Part shown: piece after piece, positions 28,814 to 38,798 of the stretch
Numbering within the stretch: the first letter of the stretch is position 1
Layout of the letters: the number at the start of each line of letters is the position of its first letter
Assembly (NCBI RefSeq): GCF_001605895.1
Contig: NZ_LUAW01000012.1
Location: forward strand, 102,135-166,134
DNA: 64,000 nucleotides
Reading direction: 5' to 3'
Source: Acinetobacter pragensis
Lineage (GTDB): Bacteria > Pseudomonadota > Gammaproteobacteria > Pseudomonadales > Moraxellaceae
Made by a program: the position numbers and the translations under genes
The notes under the pieces: generated by a model
Told to the model about the DNA's origin: nothing
Seen by the model: the letters and a program-made list of their open reading frames with translations, nothing else
Databases searched by the model: none

Positions 28814-31800
28814 ATGAAACGTATGTTGATTAATGCAACACATGCCGAAGAAATTCGCGTTGCACTCGTCACTGGTCAGCGTCTTTACGATTTCGACTTA
28901 GAGAATCGTACCCGTGAGCAAAAAAAATCCAATATCTATAAAGGTCACGTGACTCGCGTAGAACCTTCATTAGAAGCTGTCTTTGTAGAATATGGCGCAG
29001 GCCGCCAAGGCTTCCTGTCTATGCGGGAAATTGCCAATTCTTATTACAAAGCAGACCCTCGCCAAACTTCAAATATCCGTGAACTGATCACTGAAGGCAC
29101 TGAGCTTTTGGTTCAGGTGGAAAAAGAAGAACGCGGCAATAAAGGCGCGGCGCTTTCTACATTTATTTCCCTTGCCGGCCGTTATTTGGTACTGATGCCA
29201 AACAATCCGAAAGGCGGCGGCATCAGCCGTCAAATTTCTGGCTCAGTGCGTGATGAATTAAAAGAAATGCTGGCCTCTTTAAGCGTGCCGCGCGGCATGA
29301 GCGTCATTGTCCGCACAGCAGGCATCGGCCGCTCTCAAGAAGAACTGCAGCTCGATCTTCAGCACTTGCTGGACCTTTGGGCACAAATCCAAAGCACTTC
29401 AAGCTCTGGCCCATCGCCAATGCTTGTACATCAAGAAGCTGGTGTGGTTACCCGCGCTATCCGCGATTACTTGCGTGACGATGTTGCTGAAATTTTAATT
29501 GACTCAGAGCAAGCCTATAACGAAGCATATAACTTCGTAAAAGCAGTGATGCCTCGTCAGTTAGATAAGCTAAAAACCTATACATTAAATGAGCCTCTGT
29601 TCGCTCATTTTGGTATTGAAAGCCAAATTCAAACTGCTTACGAACGTGAAGTAAAACTTCCTTCTGGCGGTTCGATTGTCATTGACCAGACTGAAGCTTT
29701 GGTGTCTATCGATATTAACTCGGCTAAGTCTACCCGCGGTCATGACGTTGAAGAAACAGCGCTCAACACCAACTTAGAAGCAGCTGAAGAAATTGCGCGC
29801 CAATTGCGTTTACGCGACATCGGCGGTTTGGTTGTCATCGATTTTATCGACATGACCAAAGACCGCAACCAGCGCATGGTAGAAGCAAAACTTCGCGAAG
29901 CGACACAAAGCGACCGTGCGCGCATTCAATTCGGCCAACTGTCTCGCTTTGGCCTAATGGAAATGAGCCGTCAGCGCTTACGCCCGTCTTTAGAAGAAGC
30001 GACTGGCTATGTTTGCCCGCGCTGCCACGGTACCGGCATGGTGCGTGACTTACGCTCACTTTCACTTTCAATCATGCGTAAAGTGGAAGAAATCGCGCTG
30101 CGTGAACGCCATGGTGAAGTTCAAGTTCAAGTGCCTGTAGAAATTGCAGCCTTTTTGTTGAATGAAAAGCGCCACAGCCTTGTTTACTTAGAGCAAACTT
30201 CCGGTGTGCGTGTCACTGTGCTTCCTCACCCGCACTTAGAAACACCGCATTACGAAATTTCGTATAACCCTGAAGGTTTTGCGCCAACCAGCTACGAACG
30301 TACTGAAGCCACTCGTTCAAGCGAAAAAGAGCTGGGCTACGAAGCGGCGGAATGGCATTTAGAAGGCGAACAGCCTGTCCATGCTCCTGCGTTTTCGCAA
30401 GACAAAGGCCAGAAAAAGCACAATGAAGCTGCTCCACAGCAGCAGCCGGCAGTTCAAGCGGCGCCTGTGCAAGCATCTGCAAGCCCATGCGCATGGCTGG
30501 AAAATCTGTTTGTTCAGAAACAAGCGTCTACTATTGATCAATCACGCACAGCAAACAATGCTGCCGCGGCTATTGAACAGATGGTCAATACTGGCGCAGT
30601 CAGCCGCGGCCAGCTAGGTCAGGTTTCATCTGCGCCAGCGCCATCTGCTGCTGTATCGGCTAATGCTGTATCTGCAAATAATGCGTATCTGACGCCATCA
30701 ACGGTTGCGCTGAAAGCAGACAGCCGTGATGCAGATAAGCATCCAGCAGACAGAGAAGACAAGCCGCAGCGCAGCAATACTGGCAATAACAGTAAAAAAC
30801 CGCGCAATAAGCACAAAGAGCCGCGTGAACAAGCGCCTCAAGAAAATACTGTGCATGAGGAAATTGTTCAAGTTTCGCGTCAGGAACAGCGTCAGGAAGC
30901 GCGTGAAAACAAACGCAATTCCCGCCGTCCGCACAGCAATGAACAGCAGCAGGAAGTTCAAAACAACGAACAGCCGCAGCAGCAAAACAATGTTCCTCGC
31001 CGTGACCGCAACAGCCAGCGTCCAAACCGCCCAAATCGCCCACGCGATCAAAGCGTATTGAACGAACAGGCAGCTGCTCCGCAGGATGCTGCAGTTGAAA
31101 ATGCTGCGCCTTCACGCCAGCTGAAAGTTGACACTGTAGATGCGCCGCGTCAAGACATCATGCCAACCGCAATGATTGTCAATCTTGATCAAGCGCAAAG
31201 CGAAATTGTTGCCCTTGCGCCAGAAGCGAAACCTACTGCAGCCAAAGCAGAGAAACCTGCCCGCGCAGCAGCACCTGCCGCAGCGCAAGAAAAAGCTCCT
31301 GCTGAAACTGCGCCGGCAAAACAGCAAGAGAAGCACGCAGAGCACAAGCCTCGCCAGGAGCAAGTGAAACGCGCCAGCAATGACCCGCGTCAACGCCGCC
31401 GCCAGCAGCGCGGAGCGCAAGCTCACACAGCGCCTGCGCCAAAAATTGCGCCTTCTCAAGTACCGACGTTAGGTCAATACACAGTAAGCAGCCTCATCAG
31501 CCATGTTTACGGTGAAGACTATTCTGTACTGATTGAGCAATTCGGCTTAATTCCGACATTCAACCGTGCTTTGCAAAAATTCACGGACGAGTACGCAGCA
31601 ACCCTCAAAGCACCTGCAGCTGCACCTGCTGAGAAAAAGCCTGTGACCCGTGATGTTGAAATTTCAAAAGCGGCGCCAGAAGCAGAACCTGCTGCAGTGT
31701 TAGACTTAACACCGCCTCAGCCGGCATCTGAAAACCGTGTTGCCAACGATCCGCGCGAACGCCGCCGCTTAGCCAAGCAAGCGCTGGAACAGGCAAAACA

Positions 31801-32140
31801 AGCGCATGCTGAAGAACCTGCAAAAACTGAAACAGCCGCTGAAGCTGCTGTCGAAGCAATTGCAGAGCCGGTTGTTCCTGCTCCAGTAAATAAACCTGCA
31901 GCTCAAGCAGACGCGGCCCCTGAACCGGTTCAAGCAGAACTTCCTGTTGAAGCCGAACAGCCTGAAGCGCCTGCAGCAGCAGAACCGGCTCAAGCAGCTA
32001 CAGAACCTCAAAAGGCTGATAGCGCAGAGAATTCTGAAACTGAAGCGGATGAACAAGCCAAAGCAGACAGCGATAAGCCAGTCCGCCCACGCCGTCCTCG
32101 CGGCCGTCCGCCGAAAAAAGCAAACACCCCTGCTGAGTAA
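28814..32140 (+). CDS. rne: Ribonuclease E, 1108 aa
   Basis: Essential endoribonuclease and degradosome scaffold. It has an N-terminal S1 domain (about residues 35-120, [17 protein letters not shown]), a 5'-sensor and DNase-I-like catalytic region with the metal aspartates in SIDINS and VIDFIDM, and the Zn-link CPRCHGTG. The C-terminal 600 residues are low-complexity, rich in Arg, Gln, Pro, Glu and Ala, and presumed disordered. Within them lie two NDPRxRRR motifs (near 856 and 977), an ordered-looking stretch [20 protein letters not shown] (near 882) and an AT-hook-like tail [12 protein letters not shown]. The ATG at 28814 begins MKRMLINAT as in the family; the 20 residues upstream in the longer frame are not protein-like. 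Confidence 0.97.
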   Translation: MKRMLINATHAEEIRVALVTGQRLYDFDLENRTREQKKSNIYKGHVTRVEPSLEAVFVEYGAGRQGFLSMREIANSYYKADPRQTSNIRELITEGTELLVQVEKEERGNKGAALSTFISLAGRYLVLMPNNPKGGGISRQISGSVRDELKEMLASLSVPRGMSVIVRTAGIGRSQEELQLDLQHLLDLWAQIQSTSSSGPSPMLVHQEAGVVTRAIRDYLRDDVAEILIDSEQAYNEAYNFVKAVMPRQLDKLKTYTLNEPLFAHFGIESQIQTAYEREVKLPSGGSIVIDQTEALVSIDINSAKSTRGHDVEETALNTNLEAAEEIARQLRLRDIGGLVVIDFIDMTKDRNQRMVEAKLREATQSDRARIQFGQLSRFGLMEMSRQRLRPSLEEATGYVCPRCHGTGMVRDLRSLSLSIMRKVEEIALRERHGEVQVQVPVEIAAFLLNEKRHSLVYLEQTSGVRVTVLPHPHLETPHYEISYNPEGFAPTSYERTEATRSSEKELGYEAAEWHLEGEQPVHAPAFSQDKGQKKHNEAAPQQQPAVQAAPVQASASPCAWLENLFVQKQASTIDQSRTANNAAAAIEQMVNTGAVSRGQLGQVSSAPAPSAAVSANAVSANNAYLTPSTVALKADSRDADKHPADREDKPQRSNTGNNSKKPRNKHKEPREQAPQENTVHEEIVQVSRQEQRQEARENKRNSRRPHSNEQQQEVQNNEQPQQQNNVPRRDRNSQRPNRPNRPRDQSVLNEQAAAPQDAAVENAAPSRQLKVDTVDAPRQDIMPTAMIVNLDQAQSEIVALAPEAKPTAAKAEKPARAAAPAAAQEKAPAETAPAKQQEKHAEHKPRQEQVKRASNDPRQRRRQQRGAQAHTAPAPKIAPSQVPTLGQYTVSSLISHVYGEDYSVLIEQFGLIPTFNRALQKFTDEYAATLKAPAAAPAEKKPVTRDVEISKAAPEAEPAAVLDLTPPQPASENRVANDPRERRRLAKQALEQAKQAHAEEPAKTETAAEAAVEAIAEPVVPAPVNKPAAQADAAPEPVQAELPVEAEQPEAPAAAEPAQAATEPQKADSAENSETEADEQAKADSDKPVRPRRPRGRPPKKANTPAE

Positions 32141-32164
32141 GCATTTGCTCAATCGCAGGTGAAT

Positions 32165-32200
32165 AAAAAAATCCAGTCATTTCGGTGACTGGATTTTTTT
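32165..32200 (+). terminator. Terminator of rne
   Basis: Stem AAAAAATCCAGTCA / TGACTGGATTTTTT with a six-base loop and eight Ts, 25 bases past the rne stop. Confidence 0.9.
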
Positions 32201-32326
32201 TGCTACTTTTGTCAGATTAGGTTGATTGCACTAGAACGAAACGATTAAAAGACAAGTGTGAAATTAACGAAAAAGTTAGGCACAGAAAGAAACCGCATCG
32301 GACGGCGAAAAATAAATAGGATTATT

Positions 32327-34168
32327 ATGAGTCAAACTACACAACACGATCTAATTGGGATTGCGGATGTTGCAGCAAAAATACCGGGCTTTATCAATAA
32401 AGTTCCTAATCTGCTAAGCGGTCTAAAACAAGCCTATTTACGCACCCCTAATACCCCTGCAGGCTTAGGCATCGCTTTTGAAAAAGCGGTTAAGCGCAAT
32501 CCAAACGGCAATGCCCTGCTGTTTGAAGATCAAAAATATACTTATAACGAACTGAATGCCTGGGCAAATCAAATTGCTCACTATTATTTATCCATTGGCG
32601 CGCAAAAAGGCGACGTCATTGCCGTCATGGTAGAAAACCGCTCTGAATTGGTCGCAACGATTGTCGCGCTGGCAAAAATTGGCGTGACGGCAGCCTTGGT
32701 CAACACCGCACAAACAGGCAAAGTCCTGGTTCACAGCATTAATTTAGTCAAACCCATTGCACTGATTGCCGGTGAAGAATGCCGCGCCGCAGTCGATGAA
32801 ATCCGCCATGAGCTTAACTTGCCTGCAGAGCGCTTTCACTGGTTTGCAGATCAGGCGACCCGCCAAGACGCAGGTACGACGCCGCAAGGCTTTATCAATC
32901 TGGCTGCCGTAATCCAAGACTTTCCAACATTCAATACGCCGACAACGCAAAATGTGAAAGGCAAAGACGGGCTGTTCTATATCTACACCTCAGGTACAAC
33001 AGGACTGCCTAAAGCGGTGATTTTCACCAACAGCCGCTGGACTTTAGCATATGGCACTTACGGCCATGTGCTGAATTTGAATCCCAAAGATGTGATGTAT
33101 GTTACGCTGCCGCTGTACCATGCCACAGGCACAGTAGTCTGCTGGTGCGGCGTCATTGCGGGCGCGGCGACACTGGCTTTGCGCCGAAAATTTTCCACAT
33201 CGGCCTTCTGGAAAGATGTGAAAAAATTTGATGCTTCCGCGATTGGCTATGTCGGTGAGCTCTGCCGCTACTTAATGGATGCGCCTCCTTCCGAATTGGA
33301 AAAAGGCCACCGCGTGAAAAAAATGATCGGCAACGGCATGCGCCCGAATATTTGGGACAAATTCAAAGAGCGTTTCGGTGTTGAAGAAGTGCTGGAGCTT
33401 TACGCCTCCAGTGAAGGCAATGTCGGTTTCAGCAATGTCTTCAATTTTGACAATACCGTCGGTTTTTCGCCTACCCCTTATGCCATTATTCAGTTTGATA
33501 GGGAAAAAAATGAACCCGTCCGTGACCCGAAGGGCCGGTGCATTAGAGTGAAAAAAGGCGATGTTGGCCTGCTGGTGGGGAAAATCACCCGCCGCTCCCC
33601 TTTTGACGGCTATACAGATGCTGAAAAAAATAAGACTGTGATCATTCCAGACATGTTCAAACAAGGTGACTCATATTTCAATACAGGTGACTTAGTCCGC
33701 GATATCGGCTTCCGCCATGCACAGTTTGTTGACCGGCTGGGGGATACTTTCCGCTGGAAGGGTGAAAATGTCTCGACCACTGAAGTCGAAAACATGGTCA
33801 GCGACTATGAAAAAATTGCAGAAGCCGTCGTGTATGGCGTAGAAATTCCGAACACCAATGGCCGCGCCGGCATGGCGGCTATCACATTGGCGGATCATGC
33901 TGTGCTGAATGATGAAGACTGCAAAAAAATGGCGGCCGAGTTTAAAAAGAACCTGCCGGTTTATGCTGTTCCGGTATTCCTGCGCGTTCAGCAAAAAGTG
34001 GAAACGACCGGCACCTTTAAATACCAGAAAAACAAGCTGAAAGAACAGTCATTTGATCTGGGGAAAACCGATGAGCGCATCTTGGTGCTGCTGCCCGGCT
34101 GTGAAGCGTATTGCGACTTGACTGCGGATATTTTTGCCAATATTCAGGCCTATAAATACCGTTTTTAA
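32327..34168 (+). CDS. Long/very-long-chain fatty acyl-CoA synthetase (FATP/FadD-like), 613 aa
   Basis: AMP-forming acyl-CoA ligase. The P-loop-like motif YIYTSGTTGLPKAV lies near residue 220. A5-type (LYASSEGN) and A7/A8-type motifs (YFNTGDLV, DRLGDTFRWKGENVST) follow, and the C-terminal domain ends FKYQKNKLKEQ with the catalytic lysine region. The wording of A8 and the ending fit the FATP/very-long-chain branch better than E. coli FadD. The ATG at 32327 follows ATAGGATT; the frame from 32258 is longer by a basic stretch without family support. Monocistronic. Confidence 0.92.
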   Translation: MSQTTQHDLIGIADVAAKIPGFINKVPNLLSGLKQAYLRTPNTPAGLGIAFEKAVKRNPNGNALLFEDQKYTYNELNAWANQIAHYYLSIGAQKGDVIAVMVENRSELVATIVALAKIGVTAALVNTAQTGKVLVHSINLVKPIALIAGEECRAAVDEIRHELNLPAERFHWFADQATRQDAGTTPQGFINLAAVIQDFPTFNTPTTQNVKGKDGLFYIYTSGTTGLPKAVIFTNSRWTLAYGTYGHVLNLNPKDVMYVTLPLYHATGTVVCWCGVIAGAATLALRRKFSTSAFWKDVKKFDASAIGYVGELCRYLMDAPPSELEKGHRVKKMIGNGMRPNIWDKFKERFGVEEVLELYASSEGNVGFSNVFNFDNTVGFSPTPYAIIQFDREKNEPVRDPKGRCIRVKKGDVGLLVGKITRRSPFDGYTDAEKNKTVIIPDMFKQGDSYFNTGDLVRDIGFRHAQFVDRLGDTFRWKGENVSTTEVENMVSDYEKIAEAVVYGVEIPNTNGRAGMAAITLADHAVLNDEDCKKMAAEFKKNLPVYAVPVFLRVQQKVETTGTFKYQKNKLKEQSFDLGKTDERILVLLPGCEAYCDLTADIFANIQAYKYRF

Positions 34169-34252
34169 GCAGAATATTTGCCTGTTTTATCAATAAGACA
34201 GGCAATTTTGTTGTATTTATAAGCAAACAAAAGCAAGTTTATGTTTTTTTAC

Positions 34253-34280
34253 TTGCGCTTGAATGAGATCTTGCTACAAT
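34253..34280 (+). promoter_or_regulatory. Sigma-70-type promoter of the tRNA-Lys cluster
   Basis: TTGCGC, 16 bases, TACAAT, with the -10 box ending 19 bases before the first tRNA-Lys. Good position and match to consensus. Confidence 0.55.
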
Positions 34281-34299
34281 ACGCTCCATCAAGAGAGAT

Positions 34300-34375
34300 G
34301 GGTCGTTAGCTCAGTTGGTAGAGCAGTAGACTTTTAATCTATTGGTCCCGCGTTCGAGTCGCGGACGACCCACCA
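34300..34375 (+). tRNA. tRNA-Lys (anticodon TTT), copy 1
   Basis: 76 bases with CCA encoded. Acceptor stem GGGTCGT / ACGACCC, D-arm GCTCAGTTGGTAGAGC, anticodon loop CTTTTAA reading TTT, T-arm CCGCG TTCGAGT CGCGG. It decodes AAA/AAG lysine. Confidence 0.97.
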
Positions 34376-34395
34376 TTTTCTCTGATATCCCTGAT

Positions 34396-34471
34396 GGGTC
34401 GTTAGCTCAGTTGGTAGAGCAGTAGACTTTTAATCTATTGGTCCCGCGTTCGAGTCGCGGACGACCCACCA
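34396..34471 (+). tRNA. tRNA-Lys (anticodon TTT), copy 2
   Basis: Identical in sequence to copy 1, after a 20-base spacer. Part of the same array and probably the same primary transcript. Confidence 0.97.
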
Positions 34472-34520
34472 TCTTTCTAAAATCTTTATTTTAGAATACA
34501 ATTTAGAAATACCCCTATAT

Positions 34521-34596
34521 GGGTCGTTAGCTCAGTTGGTAGAGCAGTAGACTTTTAATCTATTGGTCCCGCGTTCGAGTCGCGGACGACCCACCA
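34521..34596 (+). tRNA. tRNA-Lys (anticodon TTT), copy 3
   Basis: Identical to copies 1 and 2, after a 49-base spacer. Three exact copies point to gene dosage maintained by gene conversion. Confidence 0.97.
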
Positions 34597-34738
34597 TTCT
34601 TTCTTTCATCCGTAAAGAAATGAAACCTGCAAGTTCCGACCAAGACAAACCATCTCCCTTCCGGTTTTGATTCGCCCTTCTCGAAATTTTGCTATATCTC
34701 TCTTGCAGTAGGTTTAAAATATTTTTTAGACTTGTTCA

Positions 34739-34814
34739 GGGTTGTTAGCTCAGTTGGTAGAGCAGTAGACTCTTAATCTATTGGTCGTGGGTTCGAACCC
34801 CACACAACCCACCA
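34739..34814 (+). tRNA. tRNA-Lys (anticodon CTT)
   Basis: 76 bases with CCA. Acceptor stem GGGTTGT / ACAACCC, the same D-arm and anticodon stem as the TTT copies, anticodon loop CTCTTAA reading CTT, and T-arm GTGGG TTCGAAC CCCAC. It decodes AAG only. The shared D and anticodon arms suggest origin by duplication of the neighbouring tRNA with a wobble-base change, while the T-arm and acceptor differ. Confidence 0.95.
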
Positions 34815-34992
34815 GATTTCCTGTACATCGTTGTGTTTAGCTATATTTTGATATAAATCAAAGGCAATATTGTGCTTAGCCCATTTCAGCATTTAAAATA
34901 ATTGACGCTGTTTCTATTTTTATCATTTAATATTTTTATTCTGTTTCACTCTTTTTTCTATGCCAGCCTTATTCAGGCACACATTCCATTCA

Positions 34993-35673
34993 TTATTGGC
35001 CCTTTTGATCCCGCGTCAGCGCATAGGCTTTTGCCGGCTGAGGATAGCCTTCGTCAAATAATTCCTGATTGCGCCCTTCAGTATCGCTGCGGATTCTATC
35101 AACATCCATAATCAAATGATCACGGTCTTGAATGCGGTAATAAAAATTCACCCCTTCCTGACGGTGAACAATGATTTCCCTGTCTTCTTCATCCAAAGTC
35201 CACCTGTCTTTTCGATACGTGGTATTGCCCTCTTTTGACATGGGCTTATCGGCAAAAACCTTGCCGTAATGAATAATGCTGCGGTGCGCCGACCCATCCG
35301 GCAAAAGATTCAAAATGAATTCAGCGGTGCCCTGCTGGCAGGGAATAAAGCCGTCATCACATGGAATGATGGCATGAAAGCGTCCAATAAATTCTTGAGC
35401 ATTTTTAGGAAGCGCGCTGGACTGCGGGGACGGATCATTACGCATCGTGGCCTGCCCTGCAACTTCAGTTAATTTTTTCCCCTGTTCTTCAGCTTGTTTT
35501 GCCACAGCAATATGCGCATTGGCGCTAGCAGCAGATACCGGCTGCGCTGCTGTGCTATTTTCAGACTCTACTGGCATTGGCTGCGGCTCGCATCCAGCAA
35601 GCAGGCTTCCAGTACAGAAAGCAATCCAGCCCAATGAAACTTTCAGGTATTTTTTTTCGGCGTACTGCATCAT
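34993..35673 (-). CDS. NlpE-like lipoprotein, 226 aa
   Basis: Signal peptide with lipobox LLAGC (cysteine near residue 28 from the chosen start), then a Ser/Ala-rich linker. A domain with IPCDDGFIPCQQGTAEF then LNLLPDGS follows, resembling the N-terminal domain of the copper/envelope-stress lipoprotein NlpE, which has a CxxC-containing loop before a beta-barrel. Here the cysteines are spaced more widely (PC-x6-PC). The start at 35673 is chosen because it places the signal sequence correctly; the frame from 35778 adds an unrelated 35 residues. NlpE-like function is tentative. Confidence 0.72.
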   Translation of the reverse strand: MMQYAEKKYLKVSLGWIAFCTGSLLAGCEPQPMPVESENSTAAQPVSAASANAHIAVAKQAEEQGKKLTEVAGQATMRNDPSPQSSALPKNAQEFIGRFHAIIPCDDGFIPCQQGTAEFILNLLPDGSAHRSIIHYGKVFADKPMSKEGNTTYRKDRWTLDEEDREIIVHRQEGVNFYYRIQDRDHLIMDVDRIRSDTEGRNQELFDEGYPQPAKAYALTRDQKGQ

Positions 35674-35983
35674 TTCAATTACTGCTTGTAAGTTTGAATG
35701 CCGATGAAACGCGGCTGTATATTGCGTAAATAGGGCTGAAACTTGACCAGTGATTTTAAATTTAAAAGACAGCCTCATATCTAATTGTTATTTATATAAA
35801 AATAAATTCATTAGCTTGCATTCGCTCATTTTAATGCGGTGCAGGCCGTTTTTTAATTCCGCTTTACATATTTTTACTTTTTTTAGGCCTTCCGCTCTTT
35901 AAATCAATAACTGCGTCACCATTTTCTATACAAGAGGCAAATATTTTGGCTCTGCCCTATTTTTTTGTTTTAAGGAGACTTAA

Positions 35984-36244
35984 ATGGCCAATGTTGGTTT
36001 ATACCGTTCAAATCGCTCGAATATGATTGCGGGTGTCATGGGCGGTATTGCTGAACGTTTTGGTTGGAATGTGACATTGCTTCGCATTATTTTTGTGATC
36101 GTGTCTTGCATGAGCGCAGCTTTTCCAGGGATTTTAGTGTATTTGGTCCTCTGGCTGGTCATGCCGAAACAAAGTTCTGAATTTAAAAATATGCACGGCT
36201 ATAAAAATCCTGTGCGTACAGTCAATGACGATCCATTAAGTTAA
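35984..36244 (+). CDS. PspC domain protein, 86 aa
   Basis: PspC domain spanning about residues 5-62. GLYRSNRSNMIAGVMGGIAE is the family start, followed by a hydrophobic helix (LLRIIFVIVS) and a second membrane segment (LVYLVLWLVMP). In the phage-shock system PspC is a membrane partner of PspA and PspB; no pspA or pspB is nearby, so this is a stand-alone PspC-like protein, probably in the inner membrane. It has AAGGAG upstream. Confidence 0.9.
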   Translation: MANVGLYRSNRSNMIAGVMGGIAERFGWNVTLLRIIFVIVSCMSAAFPGILVYLVLWLVMPKQSSEFKNMHGYKNPVRTVNDDPLS

Positions 36245-36351
36245 GCCTGATTTGATAGACGGTATCCCTTAGACCTGTTTTTGGTCGCTGCAGTTTTTCC
36301 CCTAAGATACTGCAGCTTTTTTTTGCCTATGTTTTCACTGCTTAATCTTTG

Positions 36352-37464
36352 CTATTCCGCTTGCTGGCGAAGATGATTCAATTGCTGATTCAAGACCGCA
36401 ATCATATCGGCACGGCTGATGATGCCCACCAAGCGCTGCTGCTCCACCACTGGAATATAGTTAAAAGACCGTTCAACAAAGTAAGGCACCAAATCTTGAA
36501 TCGGCTGCTGCAGCTGCGCGGTAACGACTTGCGGGTTCATAATCTGATAAACATGCTCTTCCCAAGATGACTTCGGATCGGCTGCCCGCTTAAACCATTC
36601 CACCACATCATACAGCGCGAGTGTCCCCACCAGCCGATCCAAATCTGTTACCACCGGCAGGCTCATTAAATTGACCTGCTTGAATTTATCCAGCGCAGAC
36701 TGAATATCATCTTCTGCACGCAATGAAATCACTTGTTTGGTCATAATATCCTGACAGGTAAATAAATTGACTGCCCGGGCATTCGCCAGTTCCTGCGCTT
36801 CTAAAATGATTTTCTGCAAATCATATTCACTGATATCCAGCAGCTCAGTGCGCTGTTCCAGCGCATTTTGAATATCTGCCGGCTGAATGGTTACTTTCTG
36901 CGTAGGTGTCGGCGCTGCAGTCCGGGTGTTCAGCTGCGCTTTTTGCGGATATTGCTTGCCGAGCAAACGGTTATAAATAATCGCAATCAGCATCAGCAGC
37001 ACTGAATTCAGCAGTACGGGATAAAGTAAAAAGCTGTAACCCAGCTGATGTACCGCATCACCGCCTAAAACAGCAGTAATTGCCACTGCGCCGCTGGGCG
37101 GATGCAGTGAATCGGTGGTCATCATCAGAATGATCGCCAGCGCGACTGCAACACTGAAAGCTTCCGTTAAATTCGGAATGAACATGGAGCAAGTCACGCC
37201 AATCAAAGCCGCAAGACTGTTGCCAATGACCATATTCCACGGCTGCGCCAGCGGGCTGGCGGGAACCGCAAAGAGCAAAACGGAGGAAGCGCCCATAGGC
37301 GCGATATACCATGCGTTTAAGTCACCCAACGCCAGCCAGCTGATAAAAGAAGACAGTGCAAGGCCAATTAGCGCGCCGAAGCCGCACAGTAAACGGTCTT
37401 TTAAGGGCAGCACTTTAAAGTTAGGCTTTAAGGTATTCAGCCAGTCCAGATTTGAGTGAAACAC
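36352..37464 (-). CDS. HPP-family membrane protein with two CBS domains, 370 aa
   Basis: N-terminal HPP domain with four or five membrane helices (about residues 25-170), including GASSVLLFAVPASPLAQP and DSLHPPSGAVA, which gives the family its name. A linker and a CBS pair follow at about residues 240-365 (DIMTKQVISLRAEDDIQ and MNPQVVTAQL). HPP proteins are implicated in nitrite transport in plastids and cyanobacteria, and CBS pairs usually sense adenine nucleotides. Function here is not established. Monocistronic. Confidence 0.9.
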   Translation of the reverse strand: MFHSNLDWLNTLKPNFKVLPLKDRLLCGFGALIGLALSSFISWLALGDLNAWYIAPMGASSVLLFAVPASPLAQPWNMVIGNSLAALIGVTCSMFIPNLTEAFSVAVALAIILMMTTDSLHPPSGAVAITAVLGGDAVHQLGYSFLLYPVLLNSVLLMLIAIIYNRLLGKQYPQKAQLNTRTAAPTPTQKVTIQPADIQNALEQRTELLDISEYDLQKIILEAQELANARAVNLFTCQDIMTKQVISLRAEDDIQSALDKFKQVNLMSLPVVTDLDRLVGTLALYDVVEWFKRAADPKSSWEEHVYQIMNPQVVTAQLQQPIQDLVPYFVERSFNYIPVVEQQRLVGIISRADMIAVLNQQLNHLRQQAE

Positions 37465-37687
37465 GGTTTGCCTTGCTTATTTTTTAACGGATTGGGCAAT
37501 TATAAAACGATCTTTCTATAAGGTGTATTTCTTTTATATCTTTTAAGCATAAAGAATGCCCTTGGACAGATTGCCTTCCATTTTCTCAGATCAGAGCTGA
37601 GATCAGAGCACACATCTATTTCCCTGTGCCCCTTAAAACCAACGCACTGGCTTTCAAGCTACATTTTTCAACTCTAAGCCTTTACGC

Positions 37688-38485
37688 CTACTCACTTTGA
37701 TAATTGATCCTCGGTTCAATCTTGAGCAATTCCAAGTCTCCATAAAAGGTCGCAAAGGCTACATCTCCAGCATCAACACCGGCTGCAATGCGGATCAGGT
37801 TTTCAGTGGGCGCCAAACGAGTCGGATCAAACAGCCTCCAGCCGCCCTCCAAATATGCTTCAAATACAGCATGAAAATCGGGGCTAAAATTTTCAATCTC
37901 GACGTAGCCGACCACAATGCGTGCAGGAATTCCCAGCGCACGGCATAAGGCGATCCCTAAATGCGCAAAATCCCGGCATACGCCTGCACGCTGAATCAAG
38001 GTATCAGTTGCTGTAGTGAATTGATTTGAACTTCCTGAAATATAGGCAATATTATTAAAAATCCACTGTTCAATCGCTTTAACCCGCGCATAGCCCGCTT
38101 CCATCCATGCAAAAGAGCGCATTGCCATATTTTCCAACTGGTCAGAATTACAATAGCGGCTAGCTAAAAGATAAGGCAATACTGCATCAGGAATATCTCG
38201 AATGGCTACTTCACCGCTGGATTGCGGGTGTACGGCGATGTCATGGCATTCAACCGTGGCCTGATAATGCACTTCAAAAGATTCACAGGGCGCTGCGCGC
38301 AATCGAATGTGGCGGTTGTGATGCACAGGATCCTGAAATTCATGCCAAGCCGCAGTCGGGCTAATGCACAGCTGTTCAGCTAAAATAGTTTGATTCGGAC
38401 TGTAGGCAGCATGAATCAAAAAAATAATTTCAGTGGGCTGAATAATTTTGTAGGTTAAATGGCAATCAATTTGACAGGTTGTCAT
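37688..38485 (-). CDS. Transglutaminase-like family protein, 265 aa
   Basis: N-terminal beta domain (about residues 1-90) followed by a transglutaminase-like cysteine peptidase core. The catalytic Cys lies in TLIQRAGVCRDFAHLGIALCRALGIPA (Cys in AGVCRDFAH), the His in DFHAVFEAYLEGGW and the Asp in LFDPT. These proteins are cytoplasmic and probably act as proteases or amidases; substrates are unknown. The start at 38485 follows TAGGAA; the frame from 38584 adds residues without support. Confidence 0.87.
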   Translation of the reverse strand: MTTCQIDCHLTYKIIQPTEIIFLIHAAYSPNQTILAEQLCISPTAAWHEFQDPVHHNRHIRLRAAPCESFEVHYQATVECHDIAVHPQSSGEVAIRDIPDAVLPYLLASRYCNSDQLENMAMRSFAWMEAGYARVKAIEQWIFNNIAYISGSSNQFTTATDTLIQRAGVCRDFAHLGIALCRALGIPARIVVGYVEIENFSPDFHAVFEAYLEGGWRLFDPTRLAPTENLIRIAAGVDAGDVAFATFYGDLELLKIEPRINYQSE

Positions 38486-38798
38486 AGCATTCCTATTGGT
38501 GACCGTCTGATAACATGCCGAAAGCTTAAACGGGGATGATGAGTAGCTCATGCTCACAGCAGACCATATTGACACGATTTTCATGCAAATACTGGCACAG
38601 CCCTATCTTATTTCCGGTCAAAGCCAGAAATAAAACATGAATAAGGTTTGACCAAAACGCTGGGCAAATCCATCCATTTAAAACTGCAGGGACATTTGAA
38701 TTTTGCTGAATTAAGCCTTGGTGTATTAACCCTTTGCCACTCCTCTGGAAAGCCCTTATAATTGAGCACAATTTTTCTCTAATTTTAAGTGGATGACC

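Noticed and set aside
30660..31115. Long minus-strand frames inside rne
   Set aside because: Produced by the low-complexity Gln/Ala/Arg-rich tail of RNase E; no start signal.
34300..34596. Direct repeats of mobile origin
   Set aside because: The repeats are three identical tRNA-Lys genes; no integrase or attachment duplication is next to them.
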